Of a stretch of 64,000 nucleotides of DNA, positions 11,784-23,766 are shown piece after piece. Location of the stretch: the NCBI GenBank assembly GCA_030522415.1, contig CM060127.1, forward strand, positions 10,958,207 through 11,022,206, read 5' to 3'. Numbering within the stretch: position 1 is the first letter of the stretch; each line of letters opens with the position of its first letter. This stretch comes from Channallabes apus. Taxonomy: Eukaryota; Chordata; Actinopteri; Siluriformes; Clariidae. A program made the position numbers and the translations under genes. The notes below the pieces were generated by a model. That model ran no database searches and had not been told where the DNA came from. It saw nothing but the letters and a program-made list of their open reading frames with translations.

Positions 11784-12641
11784 TCACATCTCGTTCATCT
11801 TAGTTTGAGATTTCTTCTCCAGAAAATACTCAGCTTCACCGGGACATTCAAACGTGTATCTAATCCCATCTATCGTAATTGCTAGTTTAGCCAGATAAAA
11901 CAAGCTGTAACTTATCCCCGCGGCTCGCAGCTTGGCTTTCACTGGGTTGAACGCAGCCCGAAGTTTGCCAACCTCTGGACTTACATCAGGGAAAATATAC
12001 ATTGGGCATCCTTTGTAGTGGAGGCGGCCTTTATTTCTAGATAGTTTCAGGATTTTTTTCTTTGTCCACATAGTAGTGGAAATGAGCAATTATTGCCCGA
12101 GGCCTTTCCCCAGGTTTCGGTTTTGGTGCTAGAGTCCTGTGTGCGCGGTCCACTGCCATGTTGGAATCCCACAGGTCATCAGCCCGAATAACTCCAGTAG
12201 CAGATCTTTGATGAATCGAGCTGGATTTCCTGCTTCAACTCCTTCGGGAATCCCTACAAATTTTTAATTCTGTCTCCGGCTACGATTCTCCAAGTCCATA
12301 CATTTCTCCTGTACTTTCTTGTGTTCTTTGGCCATGCATTCGTGAGACTGTTCTAGTACTGCCACTCTATCCATCATATCACTCAGGGCCTTCCCCATCT
12401 CTGTGCTCTCGCTTGCCGATTCGGCCTGTGTCTTGTGCAAGGCGGCCAGCTCCGAGAAAATTTCCTCTCTCAGCGCACGCAGATCCCCCTTCACCTCTTC
12501 TCTATTTTTTTTCATGTCCAAGTGAAGATTTTCCATTTGTGATTTCATGTCCTGAATCACTGCCGTTCTATGTGCCTGTAGTTCGTCTCTGAGCGCGCTC
12601 AGCGAAATAGCAGAATTGTCGTCCTGCGTAGCGCCTTCCAT
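11784..12641 (-). pseudogene. L1 ORF1 protein, frameshifted
   Basis: The N-terminal ORF (12264-12641, 125 aa) is a charged heptad-rich coiled coil ending in L-E-N-R-S-R-R-Q-N, the junction into the RRM of L1 ORF1p. The C-terminal ORF (11784-12089) has I-L-K-L-S-R-N-K-G-R and the I-F-P-D-V-S-P-E-V block of the ORF1p C-terminal domain. A frame change lies at about 12090-12260. ORF1p is a trimeric RNA-binding chaperone that coats LINE RNA. The ATG at 12639-12641 fits the expected start. Confidence 0.8.
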
Positions 12642-13242
12642 TATTATTTCACTGATTTTTGCTTTTGTATCACGTTTTTATTTTTACATAAACTTGTCGG
12701 TAGATTTACAGATGTCGCCCTTAAAACCCTGCGTGTTTTCCCGCGGGATGCCGCAATTTAGCGCGCGGCGTGCCGCGTCTTGCCGGAGGCAACATTCGGG
12801 AATTTTAAATAAATGTGTTGCGCTTCACTGAATATCCGCCAGATGGCACATGGAAGGACTTTATCTAAAAGCCGGACCAAGTACAACAATGAATGTAAGG
12901 ACGCGGATGAACAGTGCTGAAGCGAACATGAATTTTATTTTGTTTTATAATAGATCTTTCATGATGAATGAGTGTATATGTGCTTCACATTATTAAACAC
13001 AGGCAAAGGAGACAGAAATTATTGAGGGATCCACTGAAAAAAGTAAACATAGTTTAATGTGTTTTTTTTTCTCATTCCATTAGTAAAAAAAATTATTTGC
13101 TCTTTTTAACTGAAGTGTCTAATTTATGCTTATGGGTGAATCTTTTTTTTTTTTTTTTTTTTAGTATAATGCTGTTTACAGCAGGAAACCAAAGTGAAAT
13201 ATTTCATTTTGATCAAGGTATTCTTATTAGGTTGAGTGTGAT

Positions 13243-13254
13243 TTGCGCATGCGC
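13243..13254. promoter_or_regulatory. NRF1-like palindrome in T1 copy B
   Basis: TGCGCATGCGCA is conserved with copy A (2585-2596), about 190 bp upstream of the exon 1 ATG. Confidence 0.5.
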
Positions 13255-13441
13255 AGTCTTTAGACCATAGTTTTGCCGGTATAATTTTATTTCCGCCTCA
13301 AACCGGAGCATGACGTTGAAACAAGTAAGGAAGGATATCAGAACCTGTATTTCAGTTACTGTTAGTTAAAGCCCCTGATTAAACTTAAATCTAATCCATT
13401 CACAAAGGACATTTCTGCTTCAAACCGTGTCTCATGACCTC

Positions 13442-13511
13442 ATGACGCAGCATTTTCACGGACTGAATCACATGCAGGTGGAGATTCTCAAAGAAAACTC
13501 CTTTAAACCAG
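13442..13511 (+). pseudogene. T1 exon 1, copy B
   Basis: An ATG at 13442 opens 23 codons to a GTAAGA donor at 13512. The reading frame matches copy A with one residue difference. The reading phase does not fit exon 2, so it may be leader. Confidence 0.35.
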
Positions 13512-13930
13512 GTAAGAAAGCAAACTCATGTCATTTCTATGTTAAATGTATCTCTTCTATGAGCAAATTCATGATTTATGTCAGGAACAACTACTTTGTA
13601 GATTGAGTTTTGTGTCCGTGTTTGCTACTGTAGCTAAAACCACCTATATTACCTGCATTAGCATTAGCTAACTAACGTGGTGATTTTCAAAAACACCGGA
13701 GTTTATACAGTAAGTCAGCGGCGCCGAAGAAAATAATTATATTTAAGTACCGTTGGTTAACGATGTAAAAATTAATAGGAAAGTGACGTAAACATAGAAC
13801 AAGCTAATTTGGAGTGAGTGCTGTTTGTAGTGTACTGCTTTCTATACTTTATACACACTGTAATTAAGAATTAAGAACTTGAGCCAGTCCAATTTTTGTT
13901 TTTACCTTTTTTTTTTTTTTTTTTTTAAAG

Positions 13931-14234
13931 ATCAGTAATGAGTTTCTGAGAATTATATCTGCTCCACTTCAAGCAAGATTACTGGTTTCCTTGGACAAGC
14001 AACACTACAAACTAATTGAGATCATCAGAAACTAGGGAGGAACCCGTCAGAGAGAAGACCAGAGATATAATCTTCATCTTCAAGTTCTTGATCTGGTATG
14101 TATGGTACGGTTCAGGACCAGGGACGGAGCCGGAGACAGCAGAACAAAGAGATGATATTGCCAGCACCAGCACAGGGAGCACAGTTTTTAGTTTAGATCT
14201 CATGTTTACATTTTATTGTATGTTGATGGCTTGA
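13931..14234 (+). pseudogene. T1 exon 2 and exon 3 remnant, copy B
   Basis: A poly-pyrimidine tract and AAAG precede 13931. The 165-bp exon 2 (13931-14095) ends before GTATGT and shares the in-frame TAG of copy A. Exon 3 sequence follows within a few bases (from about 14110) and reaches a TGA at 14232-14234. The intron seen as a splice acceptor in the 36.4-kb copy has been deleted here. The exon 3 peptide is Glu/Ser/Thr-rich and ends in a short hydrophobic tail. Product unknown. Confidence 0.4.
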
Positions 14235-14541
14235 CTGTAAACAACAAACAATGCAATAAATGTATAAAAAAATATATATATTTATTGTCTCTTTCCAGGA
14301 CCAGGCATATCGTTCAATTATTTTTTGGCCAAATAGGCAGTCGTAACAAGAGGTGAGGGCGCGCGCGTCATCACATGTGCTTAGCCGACTCTGCGTTCAC
14401 CGTAAACTTCAATATACATAGACGTTTATATTTTTGTTTATTTGTATATGTATGTTATTAATTTTACTTTTTTAGAGATTGTATGTGCGTGCACGGAGAG
14501 TATGTGTTGATAAGTTTATGTGGATAAGTTGATAAGTGTAT

Positions 14542-15239
14542 CAGAAAGCATTAAAATGTTCATTTGAATTAAAATGACACACACACATCTGTGTATACAG
14601 TATATCAATTACATATATATCAATTTCATTAGTTCGTTCATTCTATTTGAAGCTTTGGATGTTTTTGTTTTTTTTGGTTTGGTTAGATTAGTTCTGAACT
14701 CGCTTCCGTGAAACTATCGCTAAAACAATGTACTGAGCCCTCCTGAGGATATAAAGCTTTATTATTGTGTTTGAATAAATATTCAGATCTACCACAGCAG
14801 GTAATAAACTATGGTGTGTCATAAGCGAAGCAAACACCACGATTATGCCTCGTTTCGTTCGACGGGAACGTGGTTCACTTGGCCGCAGTGTATTATAAAC
14901 CTGTGGAATGTTTCACTGTTTATGCTCACATAAGAGGAACAAAAGCTCAATGAGGACTAAACCAATGATTTCGGTAACTCCACTGAGTGTAACATCTGCA
15001 TAGTGACACTGAACATCTTCACTTTTCCGTTTACCTCTGAAAAAAAAGCTGTATTTTGTTGTTTATATTTAGAGTTTTTATAACAGTAGAACAAGTACGC
15101 ACACACATAGACACACACACACAGACACACACACATAGACACACAGACACACACACTCCCCTGAGCCCTCGGGAAACATCCAATCACCGTCGGTATACAA
15201 ATGAGTCAAGACGTAGCCTAACGTGGTGTCGTGTCGGAT
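14542..15239. repeat. Unassigned sequence with (CA)n near 15100
   Basis: No gene. A degenerate CA-rich tract lies at 15099-15157. The segment at about 15017-15090 is a diverged duplicate of 15297-15370 (shared TTTTCCGTTTACCTCTGA). Confidence 0.5.
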
Positions 15240-15610
15240 TTCAGTGGTCACGGAGTGGGAAGACTTTGAAGAAGCTGCAGTGACAGCTGAACAACTTCAC
15301 TTTTCCGTTTACCTCTGAGGAAAAAAAGCTGTATTTTGTTTGTTTATATCTAGAATTTTTATAGTAGTAAGAGAGAGTTATAGTTTGGTCTGTACTGTTG
15401 TTCGCACCCTTGTAGAGAATAAATAAATGAATAACACCTTCATATCCCCTCTCAAGAGTGTCATAGTCCATTGTTAGTTTTAATGATCTGGCTGAAACTA
15501 ATTATCACTACATAAGTACCCTAACACCATTGATCATGAGTCTGAGCTGAACCTAATTCTATACTTGTAACAGAAAATGTAGATGCAGATTCCAAATGTG
15601 TATTTATATA

Positions 15611-15676
<66 letters not shown>

Positions 15677-15739
15677 GCTCTACGCAGGGGCAAGAGAGGG
15701 CAGCGCACCCTTAAACCCTTAACCCGCACACACACACAT

Positions 15740-15774
<35 letters not shown>

Positions 15775-16400
15775 GACACACCTCCCTTGAGCCCTGCGTC
15801 TGTCGGATTTCAGCGGTCACGGAAAGACTTTGAAGCAGTTTATATATGAATCTAAGCTTGAACTTATCAGCATTGTAAATATATAATACTTTTCAAATAA
15901 AATCGCTATTACTTTGACCCTGAAGTTTAGTTTAGCACACACAAAAAAACAGAAAAGTCATTTCTGGTAAATCAACGGAATGTGTAGTTTATTTACAGTA
16001 ATTCATTAAAAAATGAATATACATTGTACAGTACACGGTAAACACTGGAAAGATTACAAAATGAAAAAACAAACAGTGTCTACTTTATAAACAGCTTAGT
16101 ATGTGCGTCGAGATGCTGAAATCCCTTGCATGTTTTTGCTTCCAAGTGGAGAGATATTTGACCGATAGCCTAGAACAAAAGATCTATAGGTGTGATCACA
16201 ACCCCCTCCGACCGACCGTGCCATCAATCACTGACCACCTCAGAAGTTCCCTCCAATGTATGGCTGCAATACTTGTTTTGCAAGTATTTTTAACACCATT
16301 CAAAGGCTTCAAAGGGGCAGTTATCGGCTATGACACGTTGAAGGGGAACTTAATAGTTCTCAAAAATAGTGTAAATGTCTGCAACAATCACTAACCATTA
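15240..16400 (+). repeat. R2 repeat, copy at 15.2-16.4 kb
   Basis: Direct copy of 52030-53225 with high identity, from GGTCACGGAGTGGGAAGACT onward. It includes a (GATA)n plus (GT)n compound microsatellite (about 15611-15675) and CA-rich blocks at 15725-15780. ORFs shared between copies (starting 16101 and 53005) show no domain. The tail at 16313-16400 recurs at 38598-38700. Confidence 0.75.
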
Positions 16401-16455
16401 AAATGTTTTTTTTTTTGTAATTAAACACGAAAATATTAATTATATTTCCATATAT

Positions 16456-16457
16456 AT

Positions 16458-16500
<43 letters not shown>
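16456..16500. repeat. (CA)n microsatellite
   Basis: About 20 tandem CA units. Confidence 0.95.
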
Positions 16501-16501
<1 letters not shown>

Positions 16502-17049
16502 GGGCGTAGGTTTGGTACCTATGACTCCAACTAATACCCCATCCCCCAATCCCCTTTTTTCCCCAATATCTTATTTTGTATTCAACAAAATAAAGAAAAT
16601 CATTAAAGTTTGGAACCACTTAAGGAGTAAATAGTGAGTAAAGTTTTTTTGGGGGTGAACAATGGCTTTGACCCTAACTCTTCCCCTCTGACTGCACTAG
16701 GACCGGACAGCATTGCCACCTGATGAAATAGCGTGACAAAAAAGTGAAATGTCAGTTCAAAACTTTTGCCAAAAACACTAATGAATCACTTACATCCTCA
16801 GCCTATCACTCCTCATAATGCTAAATATTAGTATAATCAACATGTATAATACACGCACACATATTATATGTTATATACTGTATAATCAACATTCAGATTG
16901 ACCTCCTGTGAACTCGCCTCTTCACCTGAACTACAACATGGCTGATCTGCTTCTGTCCCCTAATTGAAAAACATTGAGGGATTCCTTATGAGCATGGACA
17001 GAGAATGCCTCAGCCTATTATTGGTAACAATGTTAAATCTCAGGACAAC
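16501..17049. other. Unassigned sequence
   Basis: No gene or known repeat is seen. Confidence 0.35.
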
Positions 17050-17405
17050 TACAGTGGCTTGCAAAAGTATTCGCCCCCCGTGAACTTTTCCACATTTTGT
17101 CACATTACAGCCACAAACATGAATCAATTTTATTGGAATTCCACGTGAAAGACCAATACAAAGTGGTGTACACGCGAGAAGTGGAACGAAAATCATACAT
17201 GATTTCAAACATTTTTTTTTTACAAATAAATAACTGAAAAGTGGGGTGTGTGTAATTATTCAGCCCCCTTTGGTCTGAGTGCAGTCAGTTGGCCATAGAC
17301 ATTGCCTGATGAGTGCTAATGACTAGAGAGCACCTGTGTGTAATCTACACTCTCTCCATCGCTGTCTGATATACAGCACAGGTGTTTAGGTTCTGTTACC
17401 TGACA
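17050..17405 (+). mobile_element. Tc1/mariner-like element, terminal fragment
   Basis: TA at 17050-17051 is followed by CAGTGGCTTGCAAAAGTATT, the terminus of a well-known fish Tc1-like family. The usual terminal block follows, up to ATTATTCAGCCCCC. The transposase and the opposite terminus are absent, so this is a deleted remnant. Confidence 0.75.
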
Positions 17406-17799
17406 AAACAGGATAAACACATGCCATTTAAACAGCAATCATTTTATTTCACTGTTTCTGAGTCTTAGTGTGCAAACCTCGAATCAAATCATTAATGTTC
17501 GCCAAGTAAGTGAATGCATTTTAAAAACTATTTTTCTGAAGTGGATTGTCTATTGGTGTCAAACTAATATACTAATATTGCCATATGGCTAGAATTTTGT
17601 TACAATACTTTCACAATACTGATTTCTGACAAACAGTCACTAGATTAGGAGACTGACAGGGATCATATTTATACTTTTACATTTAGCTGTTTAATCTGCT
17701 GTTAGTTTTACGTCCGTATTCACAGACTATAACCTGGCCTGCTGTACTGAATGTGAGTCCACTGCATTTGGCGCTGCTTGTGTCTGAACGCGCTGAATG

Positions 17800-17865
17800 T
17801 GTCTGAATGACAATGGAATAGGACGTGTGAGTTGCACCGGTCACACACACACACACACACACACA

Positions 17866-17946
<81 letters not shown>

Positions 17947-18771
17947 TTCTTAAAACATCGTGTTCACCCATGCACTGAAAAAAAGAACTTGTAAGATTTA
18001 CTTGATAAAATCCTCATAACAATTTGGACACAGATTTTAAGTAAATTTTATTGCTCCAATATTAAGGCTGAATCCCAACCCTTCCCCCTACTCTTCCATT
18101 TGGCGCGTTCACATGCAGGGGTAGAGGTGTCTCATTTCTCTTTTGGTTGGAGGTGTAGGGGGAGGGGGGGAAGGGCCAGATAGCCCTCCAAACGAAGATT
18201 TTTCAGGACCTCACTTCAAACGAAGGGCTAAGCGAAGTTTTCAACATGGCTGCTCACTCGAGCAAACAGACCCATAAATGTTAAGTCATTTTTGCCATTA
18301 ATAAAGTTTTTTATGACAAGTTTTCATTGTATGTATATAACCTTTAGTCTTGTGTTTGTGTTTATGGTGATGTTCTGTAAAGAAACGTTTGCAAAAAAAA
18401 TCGCTAAAGTTTGCTAGCGGATAGCACATATTGCACAATATTACAAATATTATATATTACCTGTTGGTATAGCTCTTAAAATATATTACCTGTTGGTATA
18501 GCTCACTGTGGCACACAAACCCCCTGACCACAATAAGGTGGCAATCCCTCAGGGGGGGGGAGGTGAAAAATACAAATTAAATAAAATAAATTATCCTTAA
18601 TCCAGATTTTATCAATCAACGACATAATATTTATCTTAGCTGGATGGTCTAATTCTCAAAACCGTTTAACCTAAAGAAAAACTTAACACACTATAACTAG
18701 AATATTTACAAAACTGAAAGGTTTTCTTATGAATAATAAAAAAAAACATTATAACTCAAAAAGATCATATG

Positions 18772-18821
<50 letters not shown>

Positions 18822-19370
18822 ATAGTAACTGAACAGCTCTATTCTCTCCAATCCACTCATACACCACAGTCTCCTATTTCTCTGTGCGCGCGCTGCACCC
18901 TGTGAATGAATACACGCAGCGGAGGTTTTAAAACGTAAAAAGGTGTCTCCATCATAAATAGCCCTGAATTAACTACGTTTTGTGAAATTTTCCCTTACTT
19001 GGTTTTATCAATTTATATTACTCCCTATAATAATGTAAACATTGCTAATTTATGTTTTGGAAAGAAACTTAAGTAATTATTTCATCTATATCTTTCATAA
19101 ATCACACAACTAAGATATAATTAAACAGTTTATTCACCAACATTACCAAATATTTGTGACATTCACAGTCTAGATCCAAGTTGTCTTTTTAATAAAAGTG
19201 CATTCAGCTAAATTTTGCATCCATAGAAAAAAACTGCACGGCACCAGGGCCTGAAATACTTGTTTTAAACAAAATTGTGTAAAATAATAAATAAATAAAA
19301 TACAGCATTCATTTAGAAATAAAATGCAGCAGAAAATACTTTAAACAAACTGTAGAATAAACGTTAAAAC
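17800..19370 (+). repeat. R3 repeat copy 1 (with microsatellites and an E1 fragment)
   Basis: Landmarks shared with 38905-41020 are a (CA)n near 17840, AAAAAGAACTTGTAAGATTT, the C-rich CCCTTCCCCCTAC block, ACGAAGGGCTAAGCGAA (18220) and the block at 19140-19340. A piece matching E1 (61215-61490) lies at about 18500-18775. (TA)n occupies 17870-17941 and 18776-18818. The family is not identified. Confidence 0.65.
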
Positions 19371-19799
19371 GTGACGTGGAGTGACGGAGTGACGCAGATG
19401 GCGGTTACACTACGCAGATGCTGCTAATTGGTAATTCAGACACGGGAAGAGCATTCATTCATCTTCTATACCGCTTTATCCTGTATTAGGGTCGCAGGGA
19501 CCTGGAGCCTATCCCGGGAGACTCAGGGCACGAGGCAGGGTACATCCTGGACAGCGTGCCAATCCATCGCAGAGCACACACACACACACACTCATTCACA
19601 CACTATGGTCAATTTGGGAACGCCAATTAGCCTAATCTGCATGTCTTTGGACTGTGGGAGGAAACCGGAGTACCCGGAGGAAACCCACCAAGCACAGGGA
19701 GAACATGCAATCTCCATGCACACAGAGATGGGAATCGAGCCTGGCTGGGAATCGAACCCGGTCCCTGGAGGTGCATGGCAACGGTGCTAACCACTACAC

Positions 19800-21340
19800 C
19801 AGTGGTTCTCAAACTTTTTCTGTCATTCCCCACTTAAAGGGGTGAGCGAATTTTCAAGCCCCACTTGTCAACAAAATAATAATGAAATCAGCCAAGTTTA
19901 CTGTTTATTGAAATATCAATTTCTAAACCAATAAGATCAAACAACACCAAGTTCAAAATAGATAAAATACACCTGCAATTGTTATACAAGGCTTACGTTG
20001 TCACGTACAGTATCTTTGCATAATTGACCCCATGTTTATTAGCTGCTCAGCAATTGTTTGTAGTTTTTTGCACTGGTCAGTTCTGTGTGCAATTTTGATT
20101 GAAGCCATTTGTGCTTTGCTGTCCACTGATTCAGATTTTACCGTGCGATTATCCTGCTGTCTGTATTCTGCCAGCTTTCTTTGAAAGAAGTTGAGTGGCT
20201 TATTAAGTGACTGGGGTGTGTTGTCTCTAAGTGTCTTCCTAATTTGTTGGGTCTCATGCGGCCTGCTGCCAGAGGTTTAAGACACAAAACACACATGGGT
20301 CTCTCTTCTGCCCCCACCGTCACCACCATGAATCCAAGCTCAAGATAGACTTCATTATGGGTGGGTGATATAACCAAAATCTTCTATCACGGTTGGAGCA
20401 ATTTCCTACCTCGATAACGATATATATCACAATATAGCAATTTGTATCTGAAAATGCATGAATAAAAATTCAAACATAAAGAAACTGTTTTACATAATGT
20501 AATTTTATTTAAACTGTGAATTGCTAAGGTTTGCCGCATTTTTTTTACTTTGGCCATATTCGTTTGGATGCTTGGCTTTCAGATGATAGAAAAGGTTTGA
20601 TGTGTTTCCACCACTTGTTAAAACAGTGCACTTGCGTACCTTCTAAATCACGTACATCTCATTCGTATCACTTTTCTTATACCCAAACCAATTCCACACC
20701 ACAGACGATGCAGCTTTTTTCTTTACAATCTCCTCGTTGTCGGTTTCGTCACATGTAAGTAAACTCACTGCTGCTGCACCGTCTTCTTCCATTGTCGAAG
20801 TGTATGTGAAGACAAACACATCAAAAGTGGGACGAAACCGTGGCACCCGATTGAACCAAATAACTGCACAAATACAGCGCAGCGCGACTATCTGGATAGC
20901 GCAGAGATGATCTGGTTTATTTGCACAGCCCGGTGGATCGCACAGCGCCGCTCGAATTACAAACCTGCGCGACTCAATTCATTTAAAATGTCAGGACTCT
21001 TTAATATTGTTTCCGCCTTGTCATACCTGGATTGTACGCGCGCATCCCAGCGGGGTAAATTGTACTTTGATGGTCGGCGCGGTCTATTTCTATCAGAGTC
21101 GCGCAGCGCTGCAGTGGGTCGCGCAGGTTTCAATTCAATTTACTTGTATTAATGATCCATTTATTTGTGTGCGATTGTTTAGTTTTGAGCGTACGCTCTT
21201 CATTATCAATAAAGAAAAGCATGAATTAGAACAGGTACTTTCCTATTATTTTCCACTAATTTCCTCCCGTTCATTGCGACCCACCTGTCATGTCTGTATT
21301 CCCCACTAATGGGGCGCGCCCCACACTTTGAGAACCACTG
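19800..21340 (-). mobile_element. hAT (Charlie-like) element with 8-bp target duplication
   Basis: Terminal inverted repeats are CAGTGGTTCTCAAAC at 19800 and its complement AAAGTGTGAGAACCACTG-like at 21340 (read TTTGAGAACCACTG). CACTACAC flanks both sides (19792-19799 and 21341-21348), the 8-bp duplication expected for hAT. At 1,541 bp it is too short for a full transposase. Only a BED-finger fragment remains, so it is non-autonomous. Confidence 0.92.
20180..20377 (-). pseudogene. BED zinc-finger fragment of a hAT transposase
   Basis: On - the frame at 20138-20377 contains P-M-C-V-L-C-L-K-P-L followed by L-G-R-H-L-E-T-T-H-P. These supply the Cys-x2-Cys ... His-x4-His pattern of a BED finger as found in ZBED5/SCAND3-like hAT proteins. 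Downstream reading is broken before the K-P-L-E-F-F segment seen in related fragments at 35.9 and 42.5 kb. The catalytic domain is absent. The BED finger would bind element ends. Confidence 0.65.
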
Positions 21341-21363
21341 CACTACACTAACGTGCCGCCACG

Positions 21364-21865
21364 GGATGAGCAGATACTTCAAATTTATCCACCATAATTT
21401 GCAAATAAATTCTTTAAAAATCCTACAATGTGATTTTCTGGATTTTGTTTCTTATTTTGTCTCTCATAGTTGAGGTAAACCTATGATGAAAATTACAGGC
21501 CTCTCTCATCTTTTTAAGTGGGAGAACTTGCGCAATTGGTGGCTGAATAAACACTGTATATATACCATAACCATGGCCATAACACATGTAGCTTCTGTTT
21601 GTGTAACACATTGTATTTGTTTATTGTAAATGGGCCACTATGCACGTCTGATTAGATGCTAACTGCATTTCATTGGCTCTGTTCATGTACTCTGCACATT
21701 GACAAAGTTAATTCTAATCTAATTTACAGTAAATCACATGGTAAAATCACATTTTAGTGAATTAGTGAATCACTTTTTAGAAAGTTAGCTGCACTCGTTA
21801 CTCATTAGTAATTGTAATTGCAGTAATTGTTGTATAGTTATATACTCGCAATTATAAGTTAAAGT
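21364..21865. other. Unassigned AT-rich sequence
   Basis: No gene or repeat is recognised. Confidence 0.35.
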
Positions 21866-22640
21866 GCCCCTATTGTGCCATTTTAAAGGTTGCTAATATT
21901 GCTTAATGAGTCTCTTAAAACAGGTTTACATGTATGTAAGGTCAAAAAACACTTTAGTTTTCTCCAAAAATTTATTTTTTTAACCCCATTTCTAAATGAT
22001 TCGTAAACGACTCGTGTGAAGCAGTTTGAAGATTCAGTCTGTCTCAACCCCTCCTTTCAGTGAGCAGTCAGTGCTGTGATTGGTCAGATGGCGCAGCCCT
22101 TTATGATTGGTCTATCGCTACAGCGTGTGTCGGAAAACGAAACGCCCATTACCATAACTGAACGCCGGCTCTGGAGACTCGTCAATACATAGAAAAGATG
22201 GCGTCTATTTTACCGTATCAATTCGAGTCGGAGTCTGACGATGAAACGGTTGAAGTGGCGCATCGACAAGACACTGTTTCGCTAGTACGACTGCAGCAGG
22301 ATGTTTCTCAGTGGTAAGCGCAGGATACAGCGTCTTCTTGACATGATGTAACATTAATCCACGTGGAAATCGTACTGTTTGTGGGCGGGCAAGTTGTTCG
22401 CAATGTAGAACGTGGGCGGACATTATGCAAATATGTTATTTAGTGACGTGGATCCGTGACAGAGAAATATTCGAAATGCTAACTCGTTTAGGCGATTGTG
22501 AGCCGACTCTTTTTTTTAAGAAGAAACCTCCATTTATCGTGCACTGTCGGCATCACAATTTTGCAGATAGTTTATGTGCACATACAGCTGAAATGTGAAA
22601 CACTGCATGAAAGATCATATTTCAAAAAGCATAACAGGGG
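21866..22640 (+). mobile_element. DNA transposon remnant carrying a P2X7-like first exon (ISL2EU-like?)
   Basis: The left end reads AAGTGCCCCTATTGTGCC. The right end near 22626-22643 reads AAAGCATAACAGGGGTAC, an imperfect inverted repeat of it. I associate this terminus with a very common fish DNA transposon whose cargo includes a P2X7 C-terminal-domain-like protein. The superfamily name is from memory and uncertain. Only the first exon of that protein is kept. Confidence 0.55.
22198..22313 (+). pseudogene. First exon of a P2X7-C-domain-like transposon protein
   Basis: An ATG at 22198 in an AAAAGATGG context opens 38 codons and ends in phase 2 at a GTAAGC donor (22314). The start M-A-S-I-L-P-Y-Q-F-E and an acidic stretch, then R-L-Q-Q-D-V-S-Q-W, match the N-terminus preceding the W-C-x-C-G-x-C cysteine cluster of fish proteins annotated P2X7-like. 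The next exon, with the Cys cluster, is absent, so the unit is incomplete. Confidence 0.55.
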
Positions 22641-23200
22641 TACAAAATATATACAATGAAAAACGGCTGTGTGTGAATGAGTAAAATGTCCAAAGTCCAG
22701 GTTATTGTATGAGAGTGTGAAGGAGATGGATCCGTCTCACCGGAAATGGTGGTATAATCACGGGAGGCAGATGGCGGAGAGACAGAACTGTGGCGAAGCA
22801 GTCCAGTCAGTACTAATCCTGATGTGACAGAAAACCTGCAAGGCACAGTCCTCCTCAGTCTCTCAATAAACTCTGAAATGCCAAACATGTGAACATCGCA
22901 CTGAAACTCCTTACACCCCCCCCCCGAGTGCTTTCCCGAGTCGGCTTTTATTTCCGGGTCAGGTGACCTCTTGTGTCACCGTCTTCCCGTGCTGCCCGGC
23001 TGATGACTCTCGCGAGAGTTGGGTTGGAACCACTACACATTAAATACATAGGCACAACAAAAACCCTGGTGGGAAAAATCCATAAAGTGCTGCAGCTTCC
23101 TTATTTTTTAGCCGAATTACTTCCACTAAATAAAATTGCCCCTTATATGGCAGTGCTACACCTTCACACACACCCCTCCTCTGTGAAATTAATAATTTAA
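22641..23200. other. Unassigned sequence before the retroviral insertion
   Basis: No gene is seen. A C-rich run lies near 22916-22925. Confidence 0.35.
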
Positions 23201-23205
23201 GTTTC

Positions 23206-23749
23206 TGTAAGGTTTTTTCTAAAGTTTTGTAGTAGAAGAGGCGAGTTGCTCGGTCTGTCCGCTGTGCTTCGGTAAGCTTTTCTGGCGCCAGGAGAGACTC
23301 AGTCAAACACACACACACATGTTGTCTGTCAGAAAGGTCTCTGTTTATTAACAGCAAAAGATGGGGTTTATATATATTTGACCAAACGCCTGGGCTATAG
23401 ACATATGTTACTACAAAGAGCATGAACCATTGTAAATGTCCTGGTGAGATCCTGAAGAATCAAAGGAGAGGAAGATAGAGGTGTCCATGCAGAGACAGAT
23501 CACAAGATGTTGGCTCGAGTTAGGGGGAGAGGGGGAAGGAGACAGAGGGAGATGGAGAGAGAGGGGAAGAGAGAGAGACATAAAGAGAGTATGGGAAGGT
23601 GAGCATGGGAGCGTTCACACCTTTAAGAACAGATGCAAGAGGAGACAGGAAGATAGCAGCAGGAAAGATTTAACACGTTAATATCAAATCTATGAGGAAG
23701 AGAACAAGAGAGTAGAATCAACTCCTTTATATATAAAATAATTCTAACA
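23206..23749 (-). repeat. ERV 3' LTR
   Basis: 544 bp. By eye it differs from the 5' LTR at about four substitutions and two 2-bp indels. It contains an AATAAA-like polyadenylation region (as TTTATT near 23342) and a purine-rich stretch near 23520-23580. Confidence 0.95.
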
Positions 23750-23766
23750 GTTGCCCCCTTAAATTC
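23750..23766 (-). promoter_or_regulatory. ERV polypurine tract
   Basis: Read on -, AAGGGGGCAAC directly abuts the 3' LTR, the expected primer position for plus-strand DNA synthesis. Confidence 0.75.

Larger units (their letters stand above)
8996..12641 (-). mobile_element. L1-type LINE, 3'-truncated and split by a DIRS-like insert
   Basis: On the - strand the order is ORF1 (12641 to about 11784), a spacer containing a DIRS-like insert (10229-11515), and the start of ORF2 at 9966. The element is lost after about 8996, so the RT domain and 3' UTR are missing. Loss of the 3' end is unusual for L1 copies, which normally lose the 5' end; later deletion or recombination is likely. Confidence 0.75.
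12705..14541 (+). mobile_element. T1 repeat, copy B
   Basis: This is the inverted partner of 1-3160, with high identity across promoter-like, exon-like and terminal blocks. It lacks the 390-1600 insertions of copy A and joins exon 2 almost directly to the exon 3 segment. An AATAAA signal lies at about 14253 after the exon 3 stop. The right end merges into unrelated sequence at about 14541. Confidence 0.7.
19440..21363 (+). repeat. Common fish interspersed repeat split by a hAT element
   Basis: The left part is 19440-19799, starting CATTCATCTTCTATACCGCT with the 'gaggaaaccggagtacccgg' type block. It is followed by its last bases at 21349-21363 after the hAT insertion. Same family as 845-977 and 32495-32620. 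Confidence 0.75.

Noticed and set aside
15600..15680. Regulatory GATA cluster
   Set aside because: A simple (GATA)n(GT)n microsatellite repeated in the R2 copy at 52.4 kb.
16101..16394. ORF shared with 53005-53196
   Set aside because: It is conserved only because R2 is a repeat. No domain, and the third copy (4018-4330, on -) is not kept open.
17797..17994. ORF of His/Thr and Ile/Tyr repeats
   Set aside because: Translation of (CA)n and (TA)n microsatellites. The same applies to ORFs at 38689, 43792, 43896, 46196, 54496, 55075 and 63573.
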